From NCBI RefSeq assembly GCF_009917385.1, contig NZ_QWLJ01000028.1:1-60057 (forward strand): a DNA stretch of 60,057 bases, written 5' to 3'. The notes under the pieces were generated by a model. The model made no database searches. It saw only the letters and a program-made list of their open reading frames with translations, and was not told the DNA's origin. The DNA is from Roseburia sp. 1XD42-34 (GTDB taxonomy: Bacteria; Bacillota; Bacilli; Bacillales; Amphibacillaceae). Within the stretch, counting starts at the first letter, position 1. Each line of letters opens with the position of its first letter. This document shows positions 18,738 to 28,099 of the stretch, one piece after another. Made by a program: the position numbers and the translations under genes.

Positions 18738-19551
18738 TTTTGTTTCCCCTCCATTTTTTTGACTTTTTTTCAGGGGCTTTTAAACTTAATGATAAGTTCT
18801 TGTGTAATAGATCTCTTAAGCCTTCCTGGCTAAGCTCTCTATGTAGTTCACCGTTTTTCGTACAAGAGATATCACCGGTTTCTTCTGATACGACAATGGT
18901 TAGGGCGTCCGTCACTTCACTAATTCCCATTGCTGCGCGATGCCTTGTTCCTAATTCCTTTGATATGAAGGGACTCTCTGACAAAGGTAAGTAACAGGCT
19001 GCGGCAATAATCTGGTCACCTTTCAAAATCACTGCACCGTCATGTAGCGGTGTATTAGGTGTAAATATATTTGTTAAAAGTTGATGTGTTAGTTTACCAT
19101 TAATCGGAATACCCGTTTCAGCGTAATCACCAATCCCTGTTTCCCTTTCTATTGTGATGAGGGCTCCAATCCGACGTTTAGCCATGTAATTACAGGATTG
19201 AATAATCGCATCAATATTCTTTTCCATAATTTCCTCTTCCGATCGCGCACTACGACCAAAAATATTACCTCGTCCTAATTGCTCCAAAGCTCTACGCAAC
19301 TCTGGCTGAAATAATATAATAATAACGATAAGTCCCCAATTCATCACCTGGCTTGTAATCCATCGTACCGTTTGTAAATCTAAAACAATACTTAACAACC
19401 ATACAGCTAGCACGACTGCAATTCCTTTAAGAAGTTGAATAGCCTTTGTGCCTCTTATCAGCATGATTAATTTATATAAAACATACCAGACGAGAGTAAT
19501 ATCTACGCCTATCCTAAGGAGCTGTATTAGGTCAAATCCCCCATCAAGCAT
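18730..19551 (-). CDS. cdaA: Diadenylate cyclase CdaA
   Basis: CdaA makes c-di-AMP from two ATP at the membrane. The 273-residue protein has three N-terminal helices (about 10-90) and a DAC domain with the active-site motifs 'LHDGAVIL' (about 168-175) and 'GTRHRAAMG' (about 199-207), both intact. The ATG of MLDGGFDLIQ is preferred (AGAGGA 10 nt upstream); a GTG three codons earlier is almost touching the ribosome site. It is the first gene of the cdaA-cdaR-glmM operon. A family A repeat lies upstream, between it and rsiW. Confidence 0.95.
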   Translation of the reverse strand: MLDGGFDLIQLLRIGVDITLVWYVLYKLIMLIRGTKAIQLLKGIAVVLAVWLLSIVLDLQTVRWITSQVMNWGLIVIIILFQPELRRALEQLGRGNIFGRSARSEEEIMEKNIDAIIQSCNYMAKRRIGALITIERETGIGDYAETGIPINGKLTHQLLTNIFTPNTPLHDGAVILKGDQIIAAACYLPLSESPFISKELGTRHRAAMGISEVTDALTIVVSEETGDISCTKNGELHRELSQEGLRDLLHKNLSLSLKAPEKKSKKWRGNKNG

Positions 19552-19811
19552 GATGTACACATCCTCTACAGTAATTTCTTATATCAAATTGTTCGAAACG
19601 GCTAGTACCATTGTTTAATTTCCCAGCTGACGCTTTTTTTCAAGGCTCATTTACTGGAAGCCGGTTCGAACTTCTTCATTATTTAAAAAGTCATTATAAC
19701 ATTCCTATTGTAACATAAAATCACCTATATAATGTACGATTTTCACATAGCAGTTCTAAGCTGGATAAAAGTAAAGAAAACACCTAATAACAGGAGATAG
19801 AAAATGATCAC

Positions 19812-19980
19812 TTATCCATAAAGCGAATTAGTGGAGGTCTTCTTTCATTCCCCACTGATTGTTCGTACCTTATATGGTATATCGGGCATTTAGATGCTGT
19901 TATCTCTCGCTTAGGCTTGTTGTAGTATGGATTATCCAGTTCTTGAAGAGGATACTTACAGCACCTTCATGCGGGATAAA
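19812..19980 (+). repeat. Family A intergenic repeat, copy 1
   Basis: The + strand reads TTATCC...AATTAGTGGAGG...CCCCACTGATT (first hairpin), then a GATGCTGTTATCTC...GAGGATACTTACAGCACC second stem, and ends CGGGATAA. It shares order and spacing with the other copies (21776, 24839, 31338, 54451, 56796, 57933). It lies between rsiW and cdaA and holds no coding frame. Confidence 0.7.
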
Positions 19981-20125
19981 CTATATACAAATCGTACATT
20001 AAATCTATATTACGTACGTTAATTATGTATCGCTGAACTTAAATTGATTCTGCTAAAATTCCCCATGACACATACCACATTTCACAAATAGTTGTAAAAA
20101 CTACACTTCCTTTATTAGGTAAGAT

Positions 20126-20159
20126 AAAAACCTGAATTCGGAATCACCGCCTTCAGGTT
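20126..20159 (-). terminator. Terminator of sigW-rsiW
   Basis: AACCTGAA and its complement (20129-20136 / 20152-20159), with an inner CGG/CCG pair, are followed on the minus strand by TTTTTATC. Confidence 0.75.
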
Positions 20160-20173
20160 AGATAGATCTTATT

Positions 20174-20815
20174 TTAAAATGAAAAAATACTCTGGAACAG
20201 TTCCTTCAGGGAGTACCATATCCATTCAAACATTTGATCTACATGCTTTATTTCTCCATTTATTTCCCCAACGGAAGCCATCAAACCATCACCTTCAATA
20301 GGTTCTTCAATGAGTTCTCCATTAATAAGAGTGACATTCCCGTCTATCGTACCGTTAATAATCAGATCACCATTTTTAACGACTAAATCCCCTTCGACAG
20401 TTTCGTCTGCAGGGACAATGACTGTATCTCCTTTAATAATCAGATTTTCCTGCTTTGATACACTCAATTGATTGTCTTGATTCCACAACGAAAACATACC
20501 GCTAAACATAAAAATAAAAAATATGGCTGCGGCAGTTAAAATCGGATGGGCTTTAAACCATCTTCTATATTTATATCGCTTCCGTTCGGTAGGAAGATTA
20601 TCCATCACATTTGCTGTAAAATTAGCAGGAGCCTTTATTTGTTCGGTGCTTTGTATAAGTGTAATTGTTCGTTTTAATTCATGAAAATGTTTTTGACACG
20701 CTTCACAATTTTCCAAATGGCAACTCAGCGCTTGCTCCTGTTCTTTTGTAATATCTCCATCTAAATAATAATGCATTAATTCTACTGCTTCTTTATTACA
20801 ATTCAAGTGAGTCAC
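20174..20815 (-). CDS. rsiW: Anti-sigma-W factor RsiW
   Basis: A 213-residue type II membrane anti-sigma factor: a zinc-binding ZAS domain with '[11 protein letters not shown]' (about 32-42), one membrane helix (about 89-107, '[18 protein letters not shown]'), and an extracytoplasmic region with repeated beta-like '[20 protein letters not shown]'. RsiW holds SigW until intramembrane proteolysis (PrsW, RasP) releases it during envelope stress. It starts 6 nt after sigW, the standard two-gene operon. Confidence 0.94.
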   Translation of the reverse strand: MTHLNCNKEAVELMHYYLDGDITKEQEQALSCHLENCEACQKHFHELKRTITLIQSTEQIKAPANFTANVMDNLPTERKRYKYRRWFKAHPILTAAAIFFIFMFSGMFSLWNQDNQLSVSKQENLIIKGDTVIVPADETVEGDLVVKNGDLIINGTIDGNVTLINGELIEEPIEGDGLMASVGEINGEIKHVDQMFEWIWYSLKELFQSIFSF

Positions 20816-20821
20816 ACTCCT

Positions 20822-21385
20822 TTACACGTGACGAAGCTTTTTCCTTAAGGCTTCCCTTCCACGATGAATACGGGTTTTTACGGTCCCTAGTGGAATATCC
20901 AGGATTTCACTAATTTCCTGGAGGGAGAATTCTTCAATATACCGCAGCATAATGATACTGCGATATTTTGGAGGAAGCTGTGAAATTTCGTACTGAATAT
21001 AGCGTTGCAGTTCAATTCCCTCGACTTCTTCTTCTGGCAGCCTTCCCTTATCGGCTATCTGCGAGTACATATTCAACCCTTCCGTCCCTTTTACCTCAGC
21101 ATCAAGATAATGATCCGGTTTTCGCTTACGAATACGATCAATCGTTAAATTCGTAGCAATTCGATATAACCACGTCGAAAATTTCCGTTGCTCATCAAAA
21201 GAATGGATATTGACATATGCCCGAATAAAAGCCTCCTGCGCTATATCTTCCGCCTCGTGTGCATTACCAAGCATGCGAAAGCAGTGCTGGTAGATCTTAT
21301 TTTGAAAGAATGAGACCACATCTTCAAAAGCGGATTGATCTCCTTTTTTCACTTGTTTAATTCTGTCTCTTATCATTTCATCCAT
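20822..21385 (-). CDS. sigW: ECF sigma factor SigW
   Basis: A 187-residue ECF sigma factor. Region 2 reads 'KIYQHCFRMLGNAHEAEDIAQEAFIRAYVNI' in parts at about 31-61, with 'FSTWLYRIATNLTIDRIRKRKPDHYLD' for 2.3-2.4; region 4 has 'LPPKYRSIIMLRYIEEFSLQEIS' and 'PLGTVKTRIHRGREALRK'. The length and sequence are those of Bacillus SigW, which responds to wall-active antibiotics and membrane stress. Its own promoter type precedes it (see 21421-21447), so it is autoregulated. Confidence 0.95.
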   Translation of the reverse strand: MDEMIRDRIKQVKKGDQSAFEDVVSFFQNKIYQHCFRMLGNAHEAEDIAQEAFIRAYVNIHSFDEQRKFSTWLYRIATNLTIDRIRKRKPDHYLDAEVKGTEGLNMYSQIADKGRLPEEEVEGIELQRYIQYEISQLPPKYRSIIMLRYIEEFSLQEISEILDIPLGTVKTRIHRGREALRKKLRHV

Positions 21386-21420
21386 ATTGGTACCTCCGCT
21401 TAACTATGCGGTAATATTGT

Positions 21421-21447
21421 TACGAATTAGCCGATCAATAGGTTTCA
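21421..21447 (-). promoter_or_regulatory. SigW autoregulatory promoter
   Basis: On the minus strand TGAAAC (21442-21447), then 17 nt, then CGTA (21421-21424), matching the sigma-W consensus TGAAAC-N16/17-CGTA, 36 nt upstream of the sigW start. Confidence 0.8.
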
Positions 21448-21533
21448 AAAAATATTAAAAAAATGTAAATGTTTATGATTGCAAATTTTTGGTTACTATC
21501 CTACTATATTATACTAGATAGGAGGGTAGATTT

Positions 21534-21692
21534 GTGAGTAATTCTATATTATTAGAAAGAATTGAAAATGGCAGAGAGGAAATGATCTCTCTTAGCAACT
21601 CGCATGCATTAACCTCTGAAGCAGTAATTAACTCAAGTGTTGAATTAGATGCACTAATCTTAGAATATTTAACCAACAACCGTAAAAAATAA
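21534..21692 (+). CDS. Spo0E-like aspartyl-phosphate phosphatase
   Basis: A 52-codon gene starting with GTG (AGGAGG 7 nt upstream). It encodes a helical hairpin protein whose second helix ends in 'NSSVELDALILEYL': the SxxxD motif is the signature of Spo0E, YisI and YnzD phosphatases, which remove phosphate from Spo0A~P and delay sporulation. A promoter (TTGCAA, 17 nt, TACTAT) lies just upstream and a terminator follows at 21743. It is divergent from sigW and monocistronic. Confidence 0.8.
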   Translation: MSNSILLERIENGREEMISLSNSHALTSEAVINSSVELDALILEYLTNNRKK

Positions 21693-21742
21693 CGCATGCA
21701 TACAAGCACGTCATTATAAACAAAAACAAAAAAATATAGGGT

Positions 21743-21772
21743 AAAAAAGACATGAAAAATCATGTCTTTTTC
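21743..21772 (+). terminator. Terminator after the Spo0E-like gene
   Basis: AAAAAGACATG / CATGTCTTTTT with a 6-nt loop; A- and T-runs on both sides make it bidirectional. Confidence 0.85.
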
Positions 21773-21775
21773 CAT

Positions 21776-21875
21776 TTATCCCACATGTAAGATGCCGTAA
21801 AGCTCCCACTTTAAAAGTTGACATGGATACAAAGAATTCATAGCGGGAGATAAAGGCTCCTATTGCTCCATTCGT
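21776..21875 (-). repeat. Family A repeat, copy 2, inverted and partial
   Basis: TTATCCCACATGTAAGATGC and GTAAAGCTCCCACTTTAAAA match the reverse complement of the 3' half of family A, and AGCGGGAGATAAAGGC follows as the other arm. It is the only copy in this orientation; the first hairpin is missing. The rest of the gap to rocF (21876-22220) shows nothing. Confidence 0.55.
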
Positions 21876-22220
21876 TCAGGAAAGGTTGTTGATCATAGAA
21901 AGCATGGCATGCATAAAAAGTATTCTTCCTTTTCAAGGGCAAGGTAAGCTACATCAATTCTGCATTCACGCAAAAAATTTTTTCACTTTTTCAAGCGTGC
22001 CTTTAGGTTTTTGTGCTACTTCTATCGGTAGGAACGGAGAAAAATGCCTACGTGAATTGGTTACTGACCAAAATGGGTGTTTTCAAAAAACAACTATCTA
22101 AAACCCACAACATGATGTAATTTTTTAAATCCCCTTATAGTTTATTTAGTAACAGCAATGGCCAAGTGACCTTTGTGGAGTGAACGATCTCTTTATTATT
22201 TTAACATATTTTTACAAGTT

Positions 22221-23123
22221 TCACTTTAATTTTTCTCCAAATAATGATCCCATTAAACCTACTGCAAGTGTAGCTGTTTTATTTTTTTCATCAAGTATAG
22301 GGTTTACTTCAACAAACTCTGCTGACGTAATCATCCCCGTTTCTGCCAGCATCTCCATGGCTAAATGGCTTTCTCGATAAGTCATACCTCCTATAACTGG
22401 CGTGCCTACACCTGGTGCTTCTGAAGGATCAAGCCCATCTAAATCTACACTTAAATGCACCCCATCTGTACGAGGTTTCAAATAGGAAATCGCTCTCTCT
22501 ATGACGCGTGGCATGCCTAAACGATCCACTTCATGCATTGTAAATACTTGAATTCTTTTACGTCTTATTAACTCCTTCTCCCCCGGATCAAGGGAGCGCG
22601 CACCAATAATTACGATGTTTTCCGGTTTCACCTTAGGCGTATATCCAGCAATAGAAGTTAACTTTTCATGACCTAATCCTAAGCTAACCGCAAGCGGCAT
22701 TCCGTGGATGTTACCAGAAGGGGATGTCTCTTCGGTATTTAAATCCCCATGCGCATCATACCAAATGACTCCGAGTTGGTTATAATGCTTGGCAATCCCC
22801 GCCAAGCTCCCAATGGCAATACTATGGTCTCCACCAAAAACCAACGGAAAATTCCCCTTTTCTACTGCTTGATCAACCATTGTTGCCAGCATATCGTTAG
22901 CTTCAATAACTTGAAGCAAGTTCTTTAGTTTGTAAGCTTGTCCTGTTTCATACTTATCTGGACGTGTAATGGATATATCACCATGATCATGCAACTTGTA
23001 CCCTAACGCCTCCAACCTCTTCAATGCGCCTGCATAACGCAGAGCGCTTGGCCCCATATCAACACCACGTCTACTCTGCCCTAAATCCATTGGAACCCCA
23101 ATAATGGATATGTTTGATTTCAT
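22221..23123 (-). CDS. rocF: Arginase
   Basis: Arginase hydrolyses arginine to ornithine and urea. The 300-residue protein has all manganese-binding motifs of the ureohydrolase family: 'GGDHSIAIG' (about 99-107), 'WYDAHGDLN' (about 124-132, with 'HGMPLAVSLG' after it) and 'SVDLDGLDP' (about 227-235). The start MKSNISIIG has GGGGGGA upstream; eleven in-frame codons before it have no ribosome site. It stands alone, separate from other arginine catabolic genes. Confidence 0.95.
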   Translation of the reverse strand: MKSNISIIGVPMDLGQSRRGVDMGPSALRYAGALKRLEALGYKLHDHGDISITRPDKYETGQAYKLKNLLQVIEANDMLATMVDQAVEKGNFPLVFGGDHSIAIGSLAGIAKHYNQLGVIWYDAHGDLNTEETSPSGNIHGMPLAVSLGLGHEKLTSIAGYTPKVKPENIVIIGARSLDPGEKELIRRKRIQVFTMHEVDRLGMPRVIERAISYLKPRTDGVHLSVDLDGLDPSEAPGVGTPVIGGMTYRESHLAMEMLAETGMITSAEFVEVNPILDEKNKTATLAVGLMGSLFGEKLK

Positions 23124-23214
23124 GAAAAGTCCCCCCTTTATTGCTATTGTAGACAAAAAGGCGGAAGTGACTCAACTCAACATGAAATTGTATATATATG
23201 CAGATCACTACTGC

Positions 23215-23988
23215 TTATCCCTTATTATGATATTGGAACCAGCGTGCGAGTTGATCGATTCTTCGTTTCTTCGTATGTACTAATTCGATTGGAGAAATCG
23301 TGATAAATCCTCTTTTTAGTAAATCATAATCGGTGCCTTCGTTAACCTCCCACTCCTGGTAACTATCCTTTAACCAGTAATAAACATGACCATATGGATC
23401 GTTCAACCCAGTAAAGTTATACCGCGATACGGATAGATCCATTGGAACAACACGCACTCCTTTACATAGATCTTTCGATGTATAGGGTAGATTTACATTA
23501 AGCATTAAATTTTTAGGTACCCTGTGTTGAATAATAACATCAACAACTTGATAGAATAATTGTTTTACAATGTCGAATTTTATTTTCCTGCTATCGAACG
23601 TCTCCAACGAGACAGAAATAAAAGGAATTTGGTACACCATCGCTTCTTGTGCAGCAGCAATGATTCCAGAAGAGTATAAATCCCTACCTACATTCGGACC
23701 AATATTTATACCAGAAAATACAATATCTGGCTTTTTTCTTTCTAGAACGTCTACCCCCAGCTTCACACAATCTGCTGGAGAACCATTGACTGCATATATT
23801 TCTGCAGGAAAAGCAAAATCTACTTTTTTTAGTTTTAATGGTCGACGCAATGTTATTTTATAACTATAAGCACTCTTTTCTGTTTCAGGACAAATGACCA
23901 TCACATTGCCAAAATGGGAAAGCAACTCCGCCAGCGCCTTCATCCCAGGTGAAAAAATACCGTCCTCATTTGTAATTAATATGTTCAA
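23215..23988 (-). CDS. surE: SurE-family 5'/3'-nucleotidase with altered metal motif
   Basis: A 257-residue SurE protein, a metal-dependent phosphatase acting on nucleoside monophosphates and related substrates. Family motifs are 'EKSAYSYKITLRRP' (metal-binding Ser), 'NGSPADCVKLG' and 'SGINIGPNVGRDLYSSGIIAAAQE' in parts. The first motif, normally TNDDG with two Asp metal ligands, reads 'TNEDG', so the first Asp is Glu. The change is conservative and may still bind metal, but it is unusual. The gene is monocistronic, upstream of rocF on the same strand. Confidence 0.88.
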   Translation of the reverse strand: MNILITNEDGIFSPGMKALAELLSHFGNVMVICPETEKSAYSYKITLRRPLKLKKVDFAFPAEIYAVNGSPADCVKLGVDVLERKKPDIVFSGINIGPNVGRDLYSSGIIAAAQEAMVYQIPFISVSLETFDSRKIKFDIVKQLFYQVVDVIIQHRVPKNLMLNVNLPYTSKDLCKGVRVVPMDLSVSRYNFTGLNDPYGHVYYWLKDSYQEWEVNEGTDYDLLKRGFITISPIELVHTKKRRIDQLARWFQYHNKG

Positions 23989-24468
23989 GCCTCTAACTTC
24001 CTTTCCAGTCCCATGATGAAATTTTTTGCTTATTTACCTTCCCAACAATTTCTGCCGGGGCAAAGCACACCATTTAAAATGATGAAATCATATATACTTC
24101 TGTCTTCCCCACCATCGCATTTCCTCTTTTCTTAAACGCCTACTATAAGTATAGTTAACAATTATGAAGGAAAATTAAATACAAAATTAAATAAATGCTA
24201 CGTTTTTGTAAAGAAACGTTAATATTTCATTTCTAATTCCGAATAATGTAAATTGTTATAAACAGGTTTATTGATAGGTTTTTTTGGCTTATTTTATTAG
24301 CATGTTATTTTTTCTGTTAACTTAATGTAAATCTTTTACAAAAACTTAATAACCGTTCTCAAGAGGGCAAAATAAAATTGTATCAATTACGACATGATGA
24401 ATGGCAGAGGTTAAGAAAAGGTTTCATACAAATAACGAACCTAAATATAATTTACTGAAACCCAAGTA
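23989..24468. other. Intergenic region, nothing recognised
   Basis: AT-rich, with no coding frame. surE may have its own promoter here but none is convincing. Confidence 0.4.
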
Positions 24469-24716
24469 GAACAAAGGCGCAGAGCGCCCGGTTAGCAACG
24501 TAGCGACTGGAACGAAGCAACTAAAGTTTTAGCTAAAACCAGGGGTATGCCGACGTCGGGCGGCGAGCCCGTATTTAGTGGGCCTTCCTCTTAGCTACAA
24601 CCAATGAGGCCTTATCTCGTAGGACGATTTCGTGAAGTCGCCTAGTTGCTGGGTTCATGCGCCGGACGTGGCTTCGGTTATTTCGTTATTCCCAAGCACT
24701 TCATTTTATACTTGCT
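24469..24716 (+). repeat. Family B intergenic repeat, copy 1
   Basis: Starts GAACAAAGGCGCAGAGCGCCC (GGCGC/GCGCC hairpin), then TTAGCAACGTAGCGACTGGA, ...CAACTAAAGTTTTAG..., TATGCCGACG, AGCCCGT-TTAGT-GGCCTTCCTCTTA, and TTATACTT at the end. The same blocks occur in the same order in copy 2 at 43633-43886. It is GC-richer than its surroundings and contains no conserved coding frame. Confidence 0.7.
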
Positions 24717-24723
24717 TATCTTA

Positions 24724-24765
24724 CAAAAAAGCACATGGATGCTTCACGCGAATACCATGTGCTTT
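24724..24765 (-). terminator. Terminator downstream of the mevalonate operon
   Basis: AAAGCACATGG and its perfect complement (24728-24738 / 24755-24765) are followed on the minus strand by TTTTTTG. Confidence 0.8.
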
Positions 24766-24838
24766 ACAAAAACATTTATATGATTATCGGAATGAAATGA
24801 ATATTCAAACACACATGATTGCATTCCTGACGCAGCTT

Positions 24839-24981
24839 GGTAGTACCATAATCGGTATGACTTAAAGGCCTGCACGAATCGGGGATTTTGGTGCTGTTAT
24901 CTCCCACTTAGATTATGTTATAGTATGGATATTCTCCAGTTTTTGAAGCGGGAGTCTTACAGCAATTTATATGCGGGATAA
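24839..24981 (+). repeat. Family A repeat, copy 3
   Basis: Contains TAGTACCATAATCGGTATGA, then TGGTGCTGTTATCTCCCACTTAG, GTTTTTGAAGCGGGAGTCTTACAGC and ends GCGGGATAA. The first hairpin is missing. It lies between the mvaK2 stop and the operon terminator, so it is transcribed (as the complement) at the end of the mevalonate mRNA. Confidence 0.7.
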
Positions 24982-25006
24982 AGTACTCATCTGTTATATG
25001 AATCCT

Positions 25007-26119
25007 TTACATATCTTTGGCTTCACTAACCATTGCTCCATGCGGATGGGGTTGTAGTGCAAGTGGTTTTATTCCAGCTTTTACCCAAGCCTCCATTAAT
25101 GCTTCTGCTGCTTCCTTGGAGCGCATAAAAGCGATGCCACAATCCCCTCCACCAGCTCCTGATGGTTTGCCGGCACCACCAAACTCCTCCGCCAAATCAC
25201 ATAGGGTCGTTAATAATGGCGTTTCAATAGCAACATTTGCATCCTTTCCAACAGCTGCTAGTGCATGACGATTGTCTTTAATACCTTGTAGCAATACTTC
25301 CGGATTATTTTGCTTCATTCCTTGTAACACTTTTTTAACTGCCTGATCACTATGGGAAATAAAATGTGCAAACTTTTCTGGACTAGTTATTTTTAGTTGC
25401 AGGATTTGGTCGACAAGTTTTTTAGTAGATGCTGGTTTTCCTGTCCAACCGATACAAACATGAACAGAATTCGGTAATGTTATAGGATCCAAAGAAGCAT
25501 AAACCCAATCCTTGCGGGTGAGTTCGGTTAATGAATGTGACTTTTTGTATGCTTCACGGAGCCATTCCGCTTGGAAAGAAGAATAATTAAGAAAGCCACC
25601 ATAAGATGATGCCGCCACATCTGCCCCAGATCCATTTCCTTGTGTCACTACATGGGCGATAGAAGCCAGTTGATAAATTAGCTTTGCTTTTGGTGTCTCG
25701 GGCATAAACTTATTTAAAATGGCAGCAATAACAGATGTCGCTACAGCGGCACTCGATCCTAAACCATACTTTACACCAGATTCATCATCAAGCTCGCTTT
25801 TGATGGCTAATTGAAAAGGTGTTACTGCATACTGCTGTTCTCTTAAATACTGCAGTGCCGTTGTCATCGCCGCTTGGACAAATGCAGTTCTTGGATCAGT
25901 AGAAAAGAGCTCCACTTTATCCGCTTTATATTTCCAGCCAATATTTTCTAGTTTGAAATCCAATAAATGTAAGCTATTATTTGTACTATCTTTAATGTTT
26001 GCATAAACAAAACGATCTACAGCCATAACAACTAAATGTTGATACGGCTGTAGTACAGCAAACTCGCCCGCCACCATTAATTTTCCTGGCACTTTAATAT
26101 TCATAGATGATTGTGACAA
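25007..26119 (-). CDS. mvaK2: Phosphomevalonate kinase
   Basis: A 370-residue GHMP kinase. 'VPGKLMVAGEFAVLQPYQHLV' in parts at the N-terminus, the ATP loop 'YGLGSSAAVATS' (about 117-128) and the C-terminal 'KPSGAGGGDCGIAF' (about 327-340) are typical of Gram-positive phosphomevalonate kinases. It converts phosphomevalonate to diphosphomevalonate. It is last in the operon, 12 nt after mvaD. Confidence 0.93.
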   Translation of the reverse strand: MSQSSMNIKVPGKLMVAGEFAVLQPYQHLVVMAVDRFVYANIKDSTNNSLHLLDFKLENIGWKYKADKVELFSTDPRTAFVQAAMTTALQYLREQQYAVTPFQLAIKSELDDESGVKYGLGSSAAVATSVIAAILNKFMPETPKAKLIYQLASIAHVVTQGNGSGADVAASSYGGFLNYSSFQAEWLREAYKKSHSLTELTRKDWVYASLDPITLPNSVHVCIGWTGKPASTKKLVDQILQLKITSPEKFAHFISHSDQAVKKVLQGMKQNNPEVLLQGIKDNRHALAAVGKDANVAIETPLLTTLCDLAEEFGGAGKPSGAGGGDCGIAFMRSKEAAEALMEAWVKAGIKPLALQPHPHGAMVSEAKDM

Positions 26120-26131
26120 TAGATTCAGCCC

Positions 26132-27112
26132 CTATATATACGTTATTCCTTGACCAGGTTTACTCAAACGAATATCTGTTACCCCAGGTACATTTCGTAA
26201 TGTCTGTTGGACATGCGTTTCATGCTCAGGTAAATACAAAACCTTTACATTAGGACCAGCGTCAATTGTAAAATAAACGGGTATACCTTGGGAGCGCATT
26301 TCCCAAACTTTTTGCATAACAACTAAAGTCGTATCATGCCAATATGTAAACGGTGGTTGCGCTCCTAGAGTAGTTGCATGCATCTTCAAGCAATTTGCTT
26401 CTGCGATTTCTCCAACCTTTTGAAAATCACGCACACCGATGCCCTGTTTGATTTCCGCTAAGTCATGTGCAACACTATCCAACCAACCTTGAAAAAAGGC
26501 TGATGTTTCTACCGTTCGGCGCATCCCCTCACGGCTTGACACACTTTTTTTCGTTGCAGATAGTACAACCGCCGCCACACGGATATCCCAATAATCTGCT
26601 GGAGCAATTGGAACAGCGTAAGAATCTGTTCCATCCTCACGCATCCCCATTTCCCACTCTGCAAATCCTCCATAAATTGAACGGCAAGCCGAGCCAGAAC
26701 CTCGTCGGGTTAATCTGGAAAGCTCTTCATCTGATAAATGTAATCCAATTGCTTTGGAACTAGCTGCTGCTAATGCCGCAAAACCAGAGGCAGATGAGGC
26801 AAAGCCAGCAGCAGTAGGCACTTCATTGATGGATGTCACTTGCGCATACACTTGTTTACCTGCCATTTGTCGAATAATGTCAAGAAAAGAGGTTACACGA
26901 CCGTACTGCTCCCCAACTATCGTTTTATCGTCTAACACGAAATGATCTTTTGAAAGGGAATTGTCAAATTCCACCGTTGTCGTCGTATAATACCCATCTA
27001 ATGTCAGCGACAAGCTATTATTGGTAGGTAAAATAATCGCTTCATTTCGCTTCCCCCAATATTTAATAAGGGCAATATTTGTATGCGCCTTTGCAGTTGC
27101 TCTCATTTTCAT
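26132..27112 (-). CDS. mvaD: Diphosphomevalonate decarboxylase
   Basis: A 326-residue GHMP-fold decarboxylase that makes isopentenyl diphosphate. Markers are 'ATAKAHTNIALIKYWGKRN' (about 4-22), 'NNSLSLTLD', 'AGFASSASGFAALAAA' (about 99-114) and 'GSGSACRSIYGGF' (about 138-150), plus 'YFTIDAGPNVKVL' near the C-terminus with the catalytic Asp. It starts 18 nt after the mvaK1 stop. Confidence 0.95.
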   Translation of the reverse strand: MKMRATAKAHTNIALIKYWGKRNEAIILPTNNSLSLTLDGYYTTTTVEFDNSLSKDHFVLDDKTIVGEQYGRVTSFLDIIRQMAGKQVYAQVTSINEVPTAAGFASSASGFAALAAASSKAIGLHLSDEELSRLTRRGSGSACRSIYGGFAEWEMGMREDGTDSYAVPIAPADYWDIRVAAVVLSATKKSVSSREGMRRTVETSAFFQGWLDSVAHDLAEIKQGIGVRDFQKVGEIAEANCLKMHATTLGAQPPFTYWHDTTLVVMQKVWEMRSQGIPVYFTIDAGPNVKVLYLPEHETHVQQTLRNVPGVTDIRLSKPGQGITYI

Positions 27113-27130
27113 TCCCCTTCTACTTATAGC

Positions 27131-28099
27131 TTATTGTTCCTTATTCTCTTTTAATACAAACGGCCATACCGCATGTGCGCCAAATTTTCTTAACTTCTCC
27201 GCCAACTGTCTGGAATGAACCTCATTTTGGGCAAGAGCAATAATACAGCCGCCATTCCCCCCGCCTGTCAATTTAGCGCCGAGTGCACCCTCTTGTCTAG
27301 CAAAGTCAATTAATCGATTCAATCCGGTGTCACTGACACCTAAGGCCTCTAATTCCTTTTGCGCTTCATTTAACATATGCCCCAAAATGTGCTTTCCTTT
27401 TTTCTCTAAGGCTTGTTTCGCATCGTGAGTTAGCTTACCGATTCGTTCCAGTTTACGTTGAATTCGTTTTGGAGTCTTTTTTAATAAATTCGCAACAGAT
27501 TCAACTGCTAAACGTGTATCTCCAACACGACCAGAATCTGCTACAACGAAATGAAAATCTTCACTTAGCTTAATAAAATTTGTTGGATGCTCTTTCTCAT
27601 ACCATACAGGAGATTGTGATGTAATAGTCAATGTATCAATCCCTGACGGGGCTCCATGTGCAAACGTCTCTGCTATATTAGCTAATTGCAGTAACTCTTC
27701 ATCTGTATAAGATTCATCAAAATATGCAAATAGCGACCGGACGACAGATATAGCTACAGAGGCACTGGACCCTAATCCTTTACCAGGTGGGATAGACGAT
27801 GTAATACGTATAAGCATATCCTGACATGGTATATTTAAATAGTCCATTGTTTCTTCAACGCATTTCACAATGCCTTCTAATGATTTTGGAGCCTCGGCAA
27901 TAGAGCCATGATAGAAAGTTGTGTCAATCTTAACTGGTCCCGGCAAATGTTCAACGACCGTCTCTACGCCCACCAATGGAAATGGAATAGCAATAGCAGG
28001 CTGTCCGTGTACAACCGCATGCTCTCCAATTAAAATTAGTTTACTATAAGCTACTCCGATAGCTGTTTTTTCTGTTGTTGTTACTTTTTCTGCACTCAT
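27131..28099 (-). CDS. mvaK1: Mevalonate kinase
   Basis: A 322-residue GHMP kinase: 'SKLILIGEHAVVHGQPAIA' near the N-terminus, 'PPGKGLGSSASVAISVVR' (about 104-121) and 'GALGAKLTGGGNGGCIIAL' (about 276-294). It phosphorylates mevalonate. Its start overlaps the mvaA stop by 4 nt, so the genes are coupled. Confidence 0.95.
   Translation of the reverse strand: MSAEKVTTTEKTAIGVAYSKLILIGEHAVVHGQPAIAIPFPLVGVETVVEHLPGPVKIDTTFYHGSIAEAPKSLEGIVKCVEETMDYLNIPCQDMLIRITSSIPPGKGLGSSASVAISVVRSLFAYFDESYTDEELLQLANIAETFAHGAPSGIDTLTITSQSPVWYEKEHPTNFIKLSEDFHFVVADSGRVGDTRLAVESVANLLKKTPKRIQRKLERIGKLTHDAKQALEKKGKHILGHMLNEAQKELEALGVSDTGLNRLIDFARQEGALGAKLTGGGNGGCIIALAQNEVHSRQLAEKLRKFGAHAVWPFVLKENKEQ

Noticed and set aside
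26467..26763. Plus-strand open frames inside the mevalonate genes
   Set aside because: Antisense shadows of well-supported genes without ribosome sites.
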